Shown here: positions 54,488 through 64,000 of the stretch, piece after piece
Layout of the letters: every line of letters begins with the position of its first letter
Numbering within the stretch: the first letter of the stretch is position 1
Source of the DNA: Hevea brasiliensis
Lineage: Eukaryota; Streptophyta; Magnoliopsida; Malpighiales; Euphorbiaceae
Assembly: GCF_030052815.1 (NCBI RefSeq)
Contig: NC_079496.1
Coordinates: 39,457,593 to 39,521,592, forward strand
Length of the DNA stretch: 64,000 nucleotides
Reading direction: 5' to 3'
The notes under the pieces: generated by a model
Databases searched by the model: none
The model's input: only the letters and a program-made list of their open reading frames with translations
Told to the model about the DNA's origin: nothing
Program-made: the position numbers and the translations under genes

Positions 54488-56196
54488 AGCTATGAATGGT
54501 TAGGGTTTGGTGTGTTTTGACCTAATTGAATATGAATTCTATGTTTAGAGTATTGAAATTGCATGAATTGAATTAATGGAAAATTAGGGTTCTTGAACCT
54601 TAGGGTTTTAGGGAAAAAATTTGAGAATTTAGGATATTGATGTACTTTGACCTAAGTGAGGTTTAAAATGGTCAATTGGGACCAATTGGGGTGTGTTTGA
54701 AGGGTGAGAAATTAAGTCAAATTCGGATTGGTAGGAGTCCAATTCTAAACAGCCTGACCTTGGTCCACTTACGGGACCAAAACTGTAATTTTGCCACTCC
54801 AATTGGTGTGAGGCCAATTGAAGATGAAAGTAGACACATAATGCTACAATTTTTGGGTAGAAACCCTGCCCTAAAAGTGACATTAAGTTAGTGAACAATT
54901 AGGTTAAACCCAGAATTGGCACACTGCCACTGTACAAAAATGACCTTAGCCAAAACTTGGTGTAGGAAGGTCGAAATAACCTGAATTTTATACCGATGGA
55001 AAGCTGAGACATATAATTACAACTTTTATGAAGAACACAAACCCAAATTCTGACAATAACCCATCCAAAAAGTGAGCTGCAATCGGCACACCAAAACTGT
55101 CAGAACCAGAATTGTGCCCAGAATTCTAGGTTGTAACCAATCCGGCCAGCCTTAAAAAAATAGGCATAACTTGGGCTAAAAAACTCCAAATGGAGTGATT
55201 CAAAAGGGAATTAAAGTTAAGATATTAAGGAACAGCTTTGATGAAGGATACTTAGCCAAATTCCCACAGTAACCAGACCAATGGAATAGTAGAAAATAGT
55301 GACCTAACATTGAATTTTTGGATTTGCACCTAGGGAAATTAGAAATTGAATTGGCAATCAATGCCAACAAAATTGACACCCAAAATGTGGTATATGAGTG
55401 CAATTAGAATTAATAAACCTATTTAGTAGGAAAAAGTCAATATTTTGACTTGAATAGTATAATGAATAGTGACCCAAAATGCAAAATTTAAAGAATACCA
55501 TTTTAAGCAAATTTAAGGCTACAATTAAGTAGATATAAAATAAATTAATGGATTAATTATGAGATATGGTACTAAAACACTGTAAATTATGTGTTTCAGT
55601 TGAAAAAGAGACTAGAAAGGAATCTTCGAGGAAAAATTGAAAATTGGAGTAAACTAGCCGACAAAAAGGTTTGTGCACAACTAGTTTTTAATTGATTTTG
55701 GTCTGAATATTTCATATGAATAAATGACGTTATTTTCTTTATGTATTATGTTTATCAAGTATTAGATTTATTTCAATGATTATTAAAATTGTTATATTAT
55801 GCATGAATTTAGCTTTGTGAAATGGTATTTAAGCAATTATTGAGCATTATTGTGGATTGAATAAATTAATTTTGAAAAAATTGTGATAAAATATGTTTTG
55901 AATTATGATGAGCATACAAATTATTGGATATTGGAATTGACATTGAATTGAATTGTGTTGTGATTTATGCTCACAAAAAGGACAAAGAGATTCATGATAT
56001 TGTTTTATATCTCACTATAGATGCTTGACTAGGTTATTACCCGTCTCTCTCATTTATTGAGGAGACAATGAAGTTAGCTTTGTTTTGATTACCATGGTAT
56101 GTGCACATGCTTAGATTCTCCTCTTATTAGAGGTTAGATAAGTTTTTCATTGGCCCTTTCAGAAGTTGCATTATTATGGTGTGTAATGTGCACGAT

Positions 56197-56266
56197 GATT
56201 CGACCTCCCCGACCATAGGGAGTTAGAATCCCGATTCAACCTCCCCGACCATAGGGAGTTAGAATC
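56197..56266 (+). repeat. Two tandem 34-bp inverted repeats in LTR Q
   Basis: Each copy runs GATTC, a few bases, CTCCC, CGACCATA, GGGAG, TTA, GAATC, giving an inner CTCCC/GGGAG and an outer GATTC/GAATC pairing. Copies are at 56197-56230 and 56233-56266 and differ by one base. Confidence 0.75.
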
Positions 56267-56602
56267 GCTCTGAAAATGGCCCTTACAGATTAGTCTTGCA
56301 TAGTTAGTGAGATAAATAATAGTTTTTGAACAGTAAGGAATTGTGATTTTAAATGAGATTTGAGCATACTTAATTTGATTGAAATTAGTATCTATTTTCA
56401 TAAATTGCTGGAATTACTTTAAAGGTTCAGTTATGATTTGATAAATTGAGTTTATTGATCAAGGTCATTTAAACAAATGATTTATATTATTGGCAATGAA
56501 TATTTTGACTTTTGGAGTTTTGATGAATTTCAAGATTTCCAAATTCTTTACTATAATTTTGTCAATGTATATTGTATTACATTTTAAATTATAGTTGTGC
56601 AC

Positions 56603-56623
56603 CACTGAGTTCATCACTCAGTG
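56603..56623 (+). promoter_or_regulatory. Conserved LTR hairpin in Q
   Basis: Stem CACTGAGT/ACTCAGTG with loop TCATC, followed by ATAACTTTG and a pyrimidine/T-rich tract ending CGTAGG. It is the longest stem among the copies. Confidence 0.6.
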
Positions 56624-57372
56624 ATAACTTTGTATGCTATCGTAGGTGAAAGTAAAGATAGAGCAGCCGAGTGAGATTTTTTGTAGCTGCGCTATGAAAA
56701 CACATTCGGATTAGCTCCGGGTATATCATAGGTATACCCTTATACATAGATTTTGATGTATGCATGTAATTATATGTATATAATTTATTTGAGCAGTTGT
56801 ACAAGAACTTTTGTAATATTATTTTGGGTATGTAATTAAAATGCAAATTATTGTAATATTCAAATTTATTTCTGAGTTTTGTAATTAATGTAAATAATTA
56901 AATTTTTGTATTTTGTGAATGATAAATTATTTCATTTTCTGAAACGAGATGTTCAGTGTTGGTTTAAAAATGTGCTGAGTTGATTGCTGTAAATGATTTA
57001 TTCATTGTTGGGATTGAATTGTGTGGAGAAATTGAGTTTATTGGAGCTGTGGTTAAGAAAACATATTGAAAGTGTTTTTCTTTTCATGTTTTGAAGAACT
57101 ATTCTCTCAAAATATAGCCGGCATTCTACCGAAATTTTGAAAAATTTTTCGTAACACCAGATTTTAATTGAGCATTTGATCCATGACCAACATTTCAATT
57201 AAAGGCTTTTGATAAATATTCCACGTTCCCACCACTATAAAAATGATCGAAAATTGTTTTAAAATCCCTTGTAGCATATTTAATGGGTTACCAGTAGGCG
57301 AAGTACGGTAATTCATTAGGTGTACTATGGGATCATGTTATGTTTTACGGAGGGGTAAAGTGTGACACTAGG

Positions 57373-59843
57373 GTTTTGAAAAATTAGGAGTTTTGTGCTA
57401 GGAAGTGCCATAGATGTATTTAATGTTAAATTATGGTCATTTGGGGTGGATTAAATGTGAATTGAGGTTGGTTAATGGAAGTAATTGAAGAAGTGAAAAT
57501 TTAACCATAGGCAGCATTTTGCACACTGAGTTCAGTGTATTTGGCAGCCCATAAGTTGAGCTACATAACTTTAATTGGTGTGAAATCAATTGGAAATGAA
57601 ACTTAAGAATAGAGCTAGAATTTTCATGAAGATACCTTGCTTAGAAAATGACCATAAACTGCCCTAAATGAACCTTGAAACTGGAAGTGAAATTCTAGAC
57701 CTGACAGAGTTGGACCACGTGAATGGTAAACTTTGAATTCTCATAACTCACTCTAGAAAACTCAAATTTAGGTGATTCTTAGACCAATGGAAACCTAAAA
57801 CATAGTAGAACATTTCATATGCGGAACTTAAGGCCAAATTATGAACTTAACCCAATTAAATTGCTAAGCAAAGTTGAGTCACCAAATTTGCCAAAATCTG
57901 GAAATCTATAAATTAACTATATGAATAGTAAATTTTACAAGGCCATAACTCTCTCTAGAAAACTCCAATTTAGGTGATTCTTAAATTGATAGAAACATAA
58001 AACATAGTAGAACATTTCGTATAAAGAACTTAAAGCCTAATTATGAACTTAACCCAATCAAATTGCCAAGCAAAATTGAGTCAATAAATCTGCTAGAACA
58101 TGAACAGTAACGTAAATAGTAATTTTTGCATAGCCATAACTTTCCCTAGAAAATTTTGATTTAGATGATTATTAAACCAACAAAAACCTAAAATACAGTA
58201 GAACATTTCATATGAAAAATGTAAGGCCAAATTATGAACTTAACTCAATCAAATTATTGGATAAAGATAAGTCACCAAATCTGCCAGAATTAACCTACGT
58301 GAATAGTAATCACTGTTTTGGTCATAACTTAAGCTACACAACTCCAAATTAGGCAATTCAAAAAAGAAAATAAATTTAAGACCTAGATGAACAGTTTTCA
58401 TGAAGAGCATGTCATCAAATTATAATGGAACTAGGTAAAAATTGGGTTCAAAAAGTAGAGCACCAAGCTGTCTAAAAATTTCAAAACACTTTGAAATTTC
58501 AAATCAAACTTAGGGAGGCATTAGATGTTTATGTAATGAGTGCTTGGTAGCAATTGAGATAAGTATTGAGGCATTCTATTTACTTGTTTTTAGTAGAAAA
58601 AGAAGTTGGAATAGACGAGGAGAAGTAAGTAACGAGAAAGGAGAATTATTAAAGGTTTGTGCACAACTAACTATTTTCCTTGTTTTTAAACTTGTAAATT
58701 GTTTGGAATGAGTTTATTTGAATGAGCTTGCTTTGAATGAGTTTACTTTGAATGAAATATAGTTTTTCTCTTGCATTTGAAAATTTTGGGTGTTGCCATC
58801 TCTATATGGATTTTATGATAAATTGAATATGTTTATTGGTTTGCAAATGTGATTTTTGAGTGGGAAACTTTTGAAAATTGTTTTGAAACCATAGTTAGCA
58901 TGACAGTCCCTTTCGGATCTTCCCAGTAGTAACGGATACTTGGGGTTTAATATTTGATTATGATTATGTCCCCCATTACTAACAGTTAGTGGGGTGAAAC
59001 TAGATGGGTACTCATTAGCTAGCTAGCCCTTCCCTCATTAATAACGGTTAGTGAGGTTGAGATTGCTTTATCGTGGTGTACAGCACAACATTGATCGTGA
59101 AATTTTGTGTCATGGTCTAAACTGTATGTTATTATCGGCAACACTTACACATTGTGAACTATGATTTGTGAAACCTGATTTCTTATTTGAAATGTGCTTT
59201 TAATAAATGGTTGCCATGGACTAGAGATTATGGTGATGTTTTTATGATTATGCAAAAATGTGATTTGTTATATTTTGACAATTGTGCTTTATTCTAAGTT
59301 TTGAAATTTTTAGTTGTGCACCACTGAGTAATATACTCAGCGATAGCTTATTTATGCTGTCACAAGTAAGGGAAAGGAGAAGGCTGCTGAGTGAGAGACT
59401 TGGAGCAGTTTTTGTATTGGTTGTGGGTATTTACATTAGGTATACCCTTATAATCCTTTTGATGTATTTTGTACCTATATGTATGGATGTACGAACATTG
59501 AGCAGTTTGTATTAAAGATGCATTTTGAGTTTGTAATATTACGTTTACTTCCCCTAATGAATGTAAGACTTGAAATGTAAATGTATTAATATTTTGTTTG
59601 TGAAATGGATTGAAGAAAATCTTTTACTTAAGCTGCATTGCAATTGAAACAGGTTATAAATATGGGTTTTGTTAAAGTTTTAACCACCATACAGTTTTTC
59701 GCAAAATGAAAATAAAATAAAATGCTATGTTTCGTTTAAAATCCCTTATGGTATATTTAATGGATTATCGGCAAGTGTAGTTCGGTAATTCATTAGGTAT
59801 ACTACGGGAACATGTCATGCCTTACAAGGGATAAGGTGTGACA
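57373..59843 (+). repeat. R 5' LTR, second part
   Basis: Resumes R after Q (57368-57372 is the second CTAGG). It carries several tandem modules (about 57545-58460), three TAACGG/TAACAG hairpins (58919-59056) and the hairpin CTGAGTAATATACTCAG (59324-59340). It ends GGTGTGACA. Total R LTR is about 3.55 kb. Confidence 0.88.
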
Positions 59844-59851
59844 TGTTTTAG

Positions 59852-59863
59852 TGGTATTAGAGC
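59852..59863 (+). promoter_or_regulatory. Primer-binding site of R, one transition
   Basis: TGGTATTAGAGC, one C-to-T change from TGGTATCAGAGC, eight bases after the LTR. Confidence 0.85.
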
Positions 59864-60033
59864 CTTGGTTTTCATACAAGTTTTGAAATTGCATATTTGA
59901 AAATTTTTGATAAGTACAACTGCTCAATTGTCATTAATTGATATATATGGTGCATTACATCATAAATATGGACTAATGGAGGGAAATATCCTTATGCTGG
60001 TTGTCCAGGGAGTTGAATCCTTTGTGATTTAGT

Positions 60034-60417
60034 ATGGAAGAGGGGGATCACACCGTAGAGTAATCAGTAGCAGCTGAGGTATAGGGGGAGGCCCCAGCTC
60101 CTTAGAATGCCAGTGGGTAAGCTGCACCCGTCCCGCCCATGCAGTTTCCTGCTCAGTTTGCTTAGCAAATGGCTACACTATTTCAGCAAATGGCTGGCAA
60201 TATACCAGTCTAAGCTCCTGTGCAAGCACCTTTGGTGCAACCACCACCCCCAGCCAGACAATATGACAAGTTAATAAAGTATGGGGCAATAGAGTTCAAG
60301 GGTACAGTGGACCGATGGGAAGATGAGCAATGGTTAGAACGGATGGAGAGGGTATTCAAGAAACTGCACTGCACCGATGAATTGAAGTTTGAATACTCAG
60401 TCTCTCTACTGCATGGA
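60034..60417 (+). pseudogene. gag: R gag, N-terminal part cut by LTR O
   Basis: Start ATGGAAGAGGGGGATCACAC at 60034. One frame runs to 60417 with six in-frame stops in the N-terminal Gln/Pro-rich region. Five match Gln codons changed by one C-to-T; the sixth (GGGTAA, where X has GGGTCA) does not. The capsid beginning is clean: ARQYDKLIKYGAIEFKGTVD, DEQWLERMERVFKKLHC, FEYSVSLLHG. It is closely similar to Y gag (10435 on). LTR O starts at 60418; the reading frame that continues into O is accidental. Confidence 0.88.
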
Positions 60418-63400
60418 TGTAACACCCTCATTATAGTAATTTCGTACATTCTATTATTGTGGTGACCGGTGTGAGTCTGGATAACTAGAACATATGCAAA
60501 AATATTTAGACTAGACTTAAGAGTCATAAATAACTCAAATAATGATAAGAAAAATTTAGAAAAAAATTTTAGAAATAAAATACAACCAAGTTAAATGAGC
60601 TGGTGCCCTAGCGATGGGTAACCTAGTGGGAAGTTGTGGTCTTCGTAGCTAGAAGCCCAAAACCCAGGGAAAAATTCATGAAATAATTTTTGAGACTTCA
60701 AAGAAGAGTCATTGAGGTTTCTATGGCATTAGAATGCAAAGAAAATATTTAGAAAAATTTTTAGATCGGTACAGACGATTTTGGTTTAATAAGCCAAACG
60801 GAGGGCATTTTGGTTATTTCATCTTCAAAGATGATTTTTGACCGACTTATCCTGTTAAGTAAATAATTATTATGACATAAAATATGAATAAATATTGCTA
60901 AAAATTCAATTGAAAATGAGTAGAAAAGAAAAGAAAAGAAAATGAAGAAAATTTAGAATTATGACATCACATGATGTCACTAAAATGCCCCCACCCAATC
61001 ATATCGTGACACCTATCTATAAACTTAATTAAAAGCATAAAATGGGTAGAAAAATTGGAGAAAACAATCTGCTCCTTCTTCCTCAAATAGCTAGCCGAAA
61101 CCTCACTTCTCTCTCCTTCCATTGATTCTCAACGAAAGCTCCATTTCCATCTCCATTTCACCATAAAACCACTAGCTTGCTTCACTAAAATTTATCCTTG
61201 CAACTAGAGCAAGCTTGAGGCAGCAAAAAGGAAGAGAAAAGAAAGAGTTTTAGAAGCTTAGAAATTCCATCAAACAAGGTTAGTGCATGTACTTCTTTCC
61301 TTCCTTCCTATCTTTTGTTTAGAAAGCTAAATTGAGTTCAATTTGTTGAAGAATAAAAGAAAATATGTATTTATAACCAACCATGAATTTTGGTAGCTTT
61401 AAGTGAGTGATGATTTTGATGATTTAAACTGAATTAAATTGGTTTAATGATGGTGTTTGAGGAGTGTGCATGGATTAGAGGTTGAAGTCCAAGTGTTATG
61501 CATGAGTAGGAAAATTGAAAATTTAGGGTTAGGGTTTGGGTAACAAATTTATGATTTTGCTCATGTAGTGGTGAAAGGAAGTTCTAATGGTCAATTAGTG
61601 ACCATTTGGTTGTGTTTGAGTAGGAAATGAAGTGAATTGTGCCATGGGAATTGAGGTTAGAGGTGCTGCCTTGAGTGACCTGCAGGGCTGGATGTGAGTC
61701 CAACAAGGTTGGGTAGCTTTAACTTGAGTTGTGTAGGTTTAATTAGTGCAAGGCCAATTGGACATGAAACTAGACACATAAGGGCACAACTTTGATGAAG
61801 AAACCTTACCCAGAAAACAAACTTAGGATGACCTAAAAATTGGCTAAATATGGGTAACCAATTCTGGACCTAGTAAAAATGACCAAATGAACAGTTCATT
61901 TGGCCATAACTCAGTGTAAAAATGTCCAATTGACCTGAAATTTTCATCAATGAAAAGCTTAGACAATTTAGAACAACTTTCATGAAGAATACAAAACTAA
62001 ATTCTGACTATAACCCATCTGAATTGCTAACCAAAGTCAGGGTATCAAAACTGCCAAAACCATTTGTGCCTAAAAATTCTGGGTAGATGCCAATCTGGCC
62101 TATTCTAAAGAAATTAGCATAACTTGAGCTAGAAAACTCCAAATGGAATGATTCAAAAAGGGAATTAAAGAAGACACAATAAGGAACAACTTTGATGAAG
62201 AAAAGTTAGCCCAGTTTCTACTGTAGAATTGTCCAATGGAATGGTAAACTTAGGTGATCAAAACTGAAAATTTAGAAATGCATCTAGGGGACTTTAATCA
62301 ATTGACAATTAATACTAACAAATGTAAAACTCAAAATGTGAGATCTTGGTGTAATTAGAATTAACATGTCCATTAACTATGAAAAAGTCAACATTTTGGT
62401 TAACGAGTAAGGTGAATTGTAATCAAAATGGTTAGTAAATTAAGATGAAGACCTAGAACCAATTCTAAGCTTAAATGCTTTAGAATTGTATGATAAATGT
62501 GGACTATGCATATTAGTCACAATTGTTAGAATGAAATTAAGGCCATAAATTTGAAATCCATGAAACGTTCATGGATTGCTTGAAACATTAAAAGTAAGTC
62601 ACCTAATTGATGTGAATAAATAGTTAGGGCTTATATGCCCATCACAAATAGAATTCATAAAATATTAGTAATTCAACTTAAAATATAAAATTTGTAATTA
62701 CATAAGTAGATTTTCGAATGTATAAATGAGAAAGGAAAAATGTCTTGAATACAATGGTACATGTGAACCATTGTTTTGAATTGTGGTCAATATGGATAAT
62801 ATAATGACTATATAAATTATGATGAATGCGTAAATTATACAAATATTAGACTTGGAGATTTATTTTTCTATTATGAAAAAGATTAAAATGCTAAAAATTA
62901 TAATTAGAACCTATAATGAAATAATGGAACTTATGAACACTTAATGGTACTATGTGCCCATGTATTGCCTAGACACGTGTGTTAGATTGGATAGATTGGC
63001 ATGCTAATAGGGTATTATTTTACAGTACTGCGAAAGGCTTTATGCCGGTATTCATGGTTTTATGCCCGCACTCATGGCTGTTATGCCCGATTATGTGTTA
63101 TCATGGCTTTTTAGCCATACTGACTGCATACGTGATTGATGTTCCGCGTCCCATGGTATGACGGCCCGAGGCACTGCGGTGTCCAGTGCCAACGACCCAT
63201 TATCCAGTTTAGTCAGCCTGTCATAGGTTACTTGGGCAGTGAAATTTGCTAAGAATAATGTGAAGTAAATGAATGAATAAGAAAGAAACTAGAATTTGTT
63301 TTAAAATTTTAATAACTATGCAATGATGCAAAATACCTGGAAATAAATTAGTGAAATGATAAGAAGATTTGTAAAAGAAGTAGAACGTAAATAAATATTA

Positions 63401-63490
63401 AAAATGCATCTCTCATAATAAATTAAGACTAAATTTAATATTGTTAAATAATTGAACATATATTATTTTTTTGTTATATTATTGCACCAC
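60418..63490 (+). repeat. LTR O (family B), incomplete
   Basis: Starts TGTAACACCCTCAT after ATGGA (60413-60417). Closest relative in the window is T. It has a 5S-like module, donor-like AAG|GTTAGTG (61279), tandem modules (about 61720-62260) and 20-bp repeats (63038-63095). It stops at GCACCACT (63490), just before the conserved hairpin, where another insertion begins. Whether it is solo or a 5' LTR cannot be seen. Confidence 0.87.
60588..60634 (+). promoter_or_regulatory. 5S-like module in LTR O
   Basis: AAGTTAAATGAGC, a spacer, TAGCGATGGGTAACC, then GTGGGAAGTTG. Confidence 0.5.
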
Positions 63491-64000
63491 TTGAAGGAAC
63501 GAAAGCGTGAAAAACACAAGTTTATACTATTGAATTCAAAAATTTTCACCTAGGGTCACATGCATCATGCAAGATTTATTTTTATCTATTTGATTTCAAT
63601 GATAAACAACATATTAAAACTCTTTTAATACGTTTTTGGATCTGTATTTGCTATTTAAGATTTTAAAATTAATCAGATTAATTTTAGAACTCTAGATTAA
63701 ATCAAGAACGATTACACTAACCTCTTGATGCACTACAGCGTGTCTGCGCCTTTGAGATTCGTCTTTAGGACACCAGATGTTGTCCCTCTAGCTTGTCCAC
63801 ACCAAGAACACCTATGGCAGCCCTTGAACAGCTTCTAAAGCTTTTTCTATTAATTAGAAATTCAAGTTCTGCCTTTTAAGATATTAGAGATGTAAACAGG
63901 ACACTAGAAACAATTTCTAGTGTTCTTAATTCAAGAGATTGATGGCTAATCTCTTTGAATTGATGAGAGATGAAGAAGAATAGATGAAAAGCCTCAAAAT
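63491..64000. mobile_element. Unclassified insertion in LTR O, runs off the window
   Basis: At 63490 the LTR text stops and unrelated sequence begins (TGAAGGAACGAAAGCGTG). It shares nothing with the gypsy LTRs. It contains two short inverted repeats, CTAGAAACAATTTCTAG (63905-63921) and the ATTCAAGAGATT/AATCTCTTTGAAT pair (about 63929-63962). No reading frame of note. It could be a Copia LTR end or a DNA transposon edge; the far end and TSD are outside the window. Confidence 0.5.

Larger units (their letters stand above)
54493..57367 (+). repeat. Solo LTR Q, right part
   Basis: Continues LTR Q after P (54488-54492 is the second AGCTA). It contains tandem modules (about 54780-55290), a duplicated 34-bp inverted repeat (56197-56266) and a strong conserved hairpin (56603-56623). 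It ends GTGTGACA at 57367, followed by CTAGG (57368-57372). Joined length is about 3.86 kb. Confidence 0.88.
46583..64000 (+). mobile_element. Element R, Ty3/gypsy, runs off the right edge
   Basis: The 5' LTR starts TGTAACACCCC at 46583 after ACATG (46578-46582). It is interrupted by Q (47663-57367) and ends GGTGTGACA at 59843. A primer-binding site and the start of gag follow, and gag is cut by LTR O at 60418. The rest of R should lie beyond the window. LTR family as in X. Confidence 0.87.

Noticed and set aside
60210..60527. Minus-strand 105-residue frame over R gag and LTR O
   Set aside because: Opposite strand of recognisable gag, and it spans an insertion junction.

Overview
The window is plant nuclear repeat DNA with no intact host gene. 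Nearly all of it is Ty3/gypsy LTR retrotransposon sequence: chromovirus-type pol with a D,D(35)E integrase followed by a chromodomain-like tail, tRNA-iMet primer sites (TGGTATCAGAGC), unusually long LTRs of about 2.3-3.9 kb, and 5-bp target-site duplications (TSDs). A Cassandra-type TRIM and AT-rich spacers also fit a flowering plant, probably a eudicot. The long-LTR, chromodomain-bearing architecture suggests the Tekay/Del clade. The species cannot be fixed from the sequence alone.

Layout, using local names N to Y for elements. (1) 1-2717: minus-strand LTR N, cut by the window edge, with a 1,670-bp composite at 159-1828 whose ends are inverted 276-bp Cassandra LTRs. (2) 2718-3766: degenerate spacer with a small coding-like remnant. 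(3) 3767-41854: solo LTR T, split at 5862/40785 by element X (5863-40779, TSD GGTTT). X carries element Y in its 5' LTR (6324-14418, TSD TAGTT) and element W in its gag (17721-33807). W contains solo LTR V (21507-25235, TSD GAAGA) and an inverted, truncated element U (25505-29885). X resumes with protease, RT, RNase H, integrase and chromodomain at 33808-37366 and ends with a full 3' LTR. (4) 41855-42457: spacer. (5) 42458-45504: solo LTR S (TSD CAAGT). (6) 45505-46582: spacer with a CA microsatellite. (7) 46583 to the right edge: element R. Its 5' LTR holds solo LTR Q (47663-57367, TSD CTAGG), which holds the complete gag-only element P (48646-54487, TSD AGCTA). R's gag is cut at 60418 by LTR O, which is cut in turn at 63491 by an unclassified insertion.

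Every coding region is a relic with stops and frameshifts, so nothing here looks autonomous. The notable signals are in the LTRs. First, a 5S rRNA-like box A/box C module lies near the 5' end of most of the large gypsy LTRs, in addition to the known one in Cassandra. Second, a covarying hairpin recurs near the 3' end of the LTRs across families. Third, one LTR family has three tandem hairpins with TAACGG loops. Fourth, a splice-donor-like site sits at an equivalent place in all families. Fifth, the inverted Cassandra/5S/gypsy chimera inserted as a single unit. All alignments were made by eye and no database search was run.
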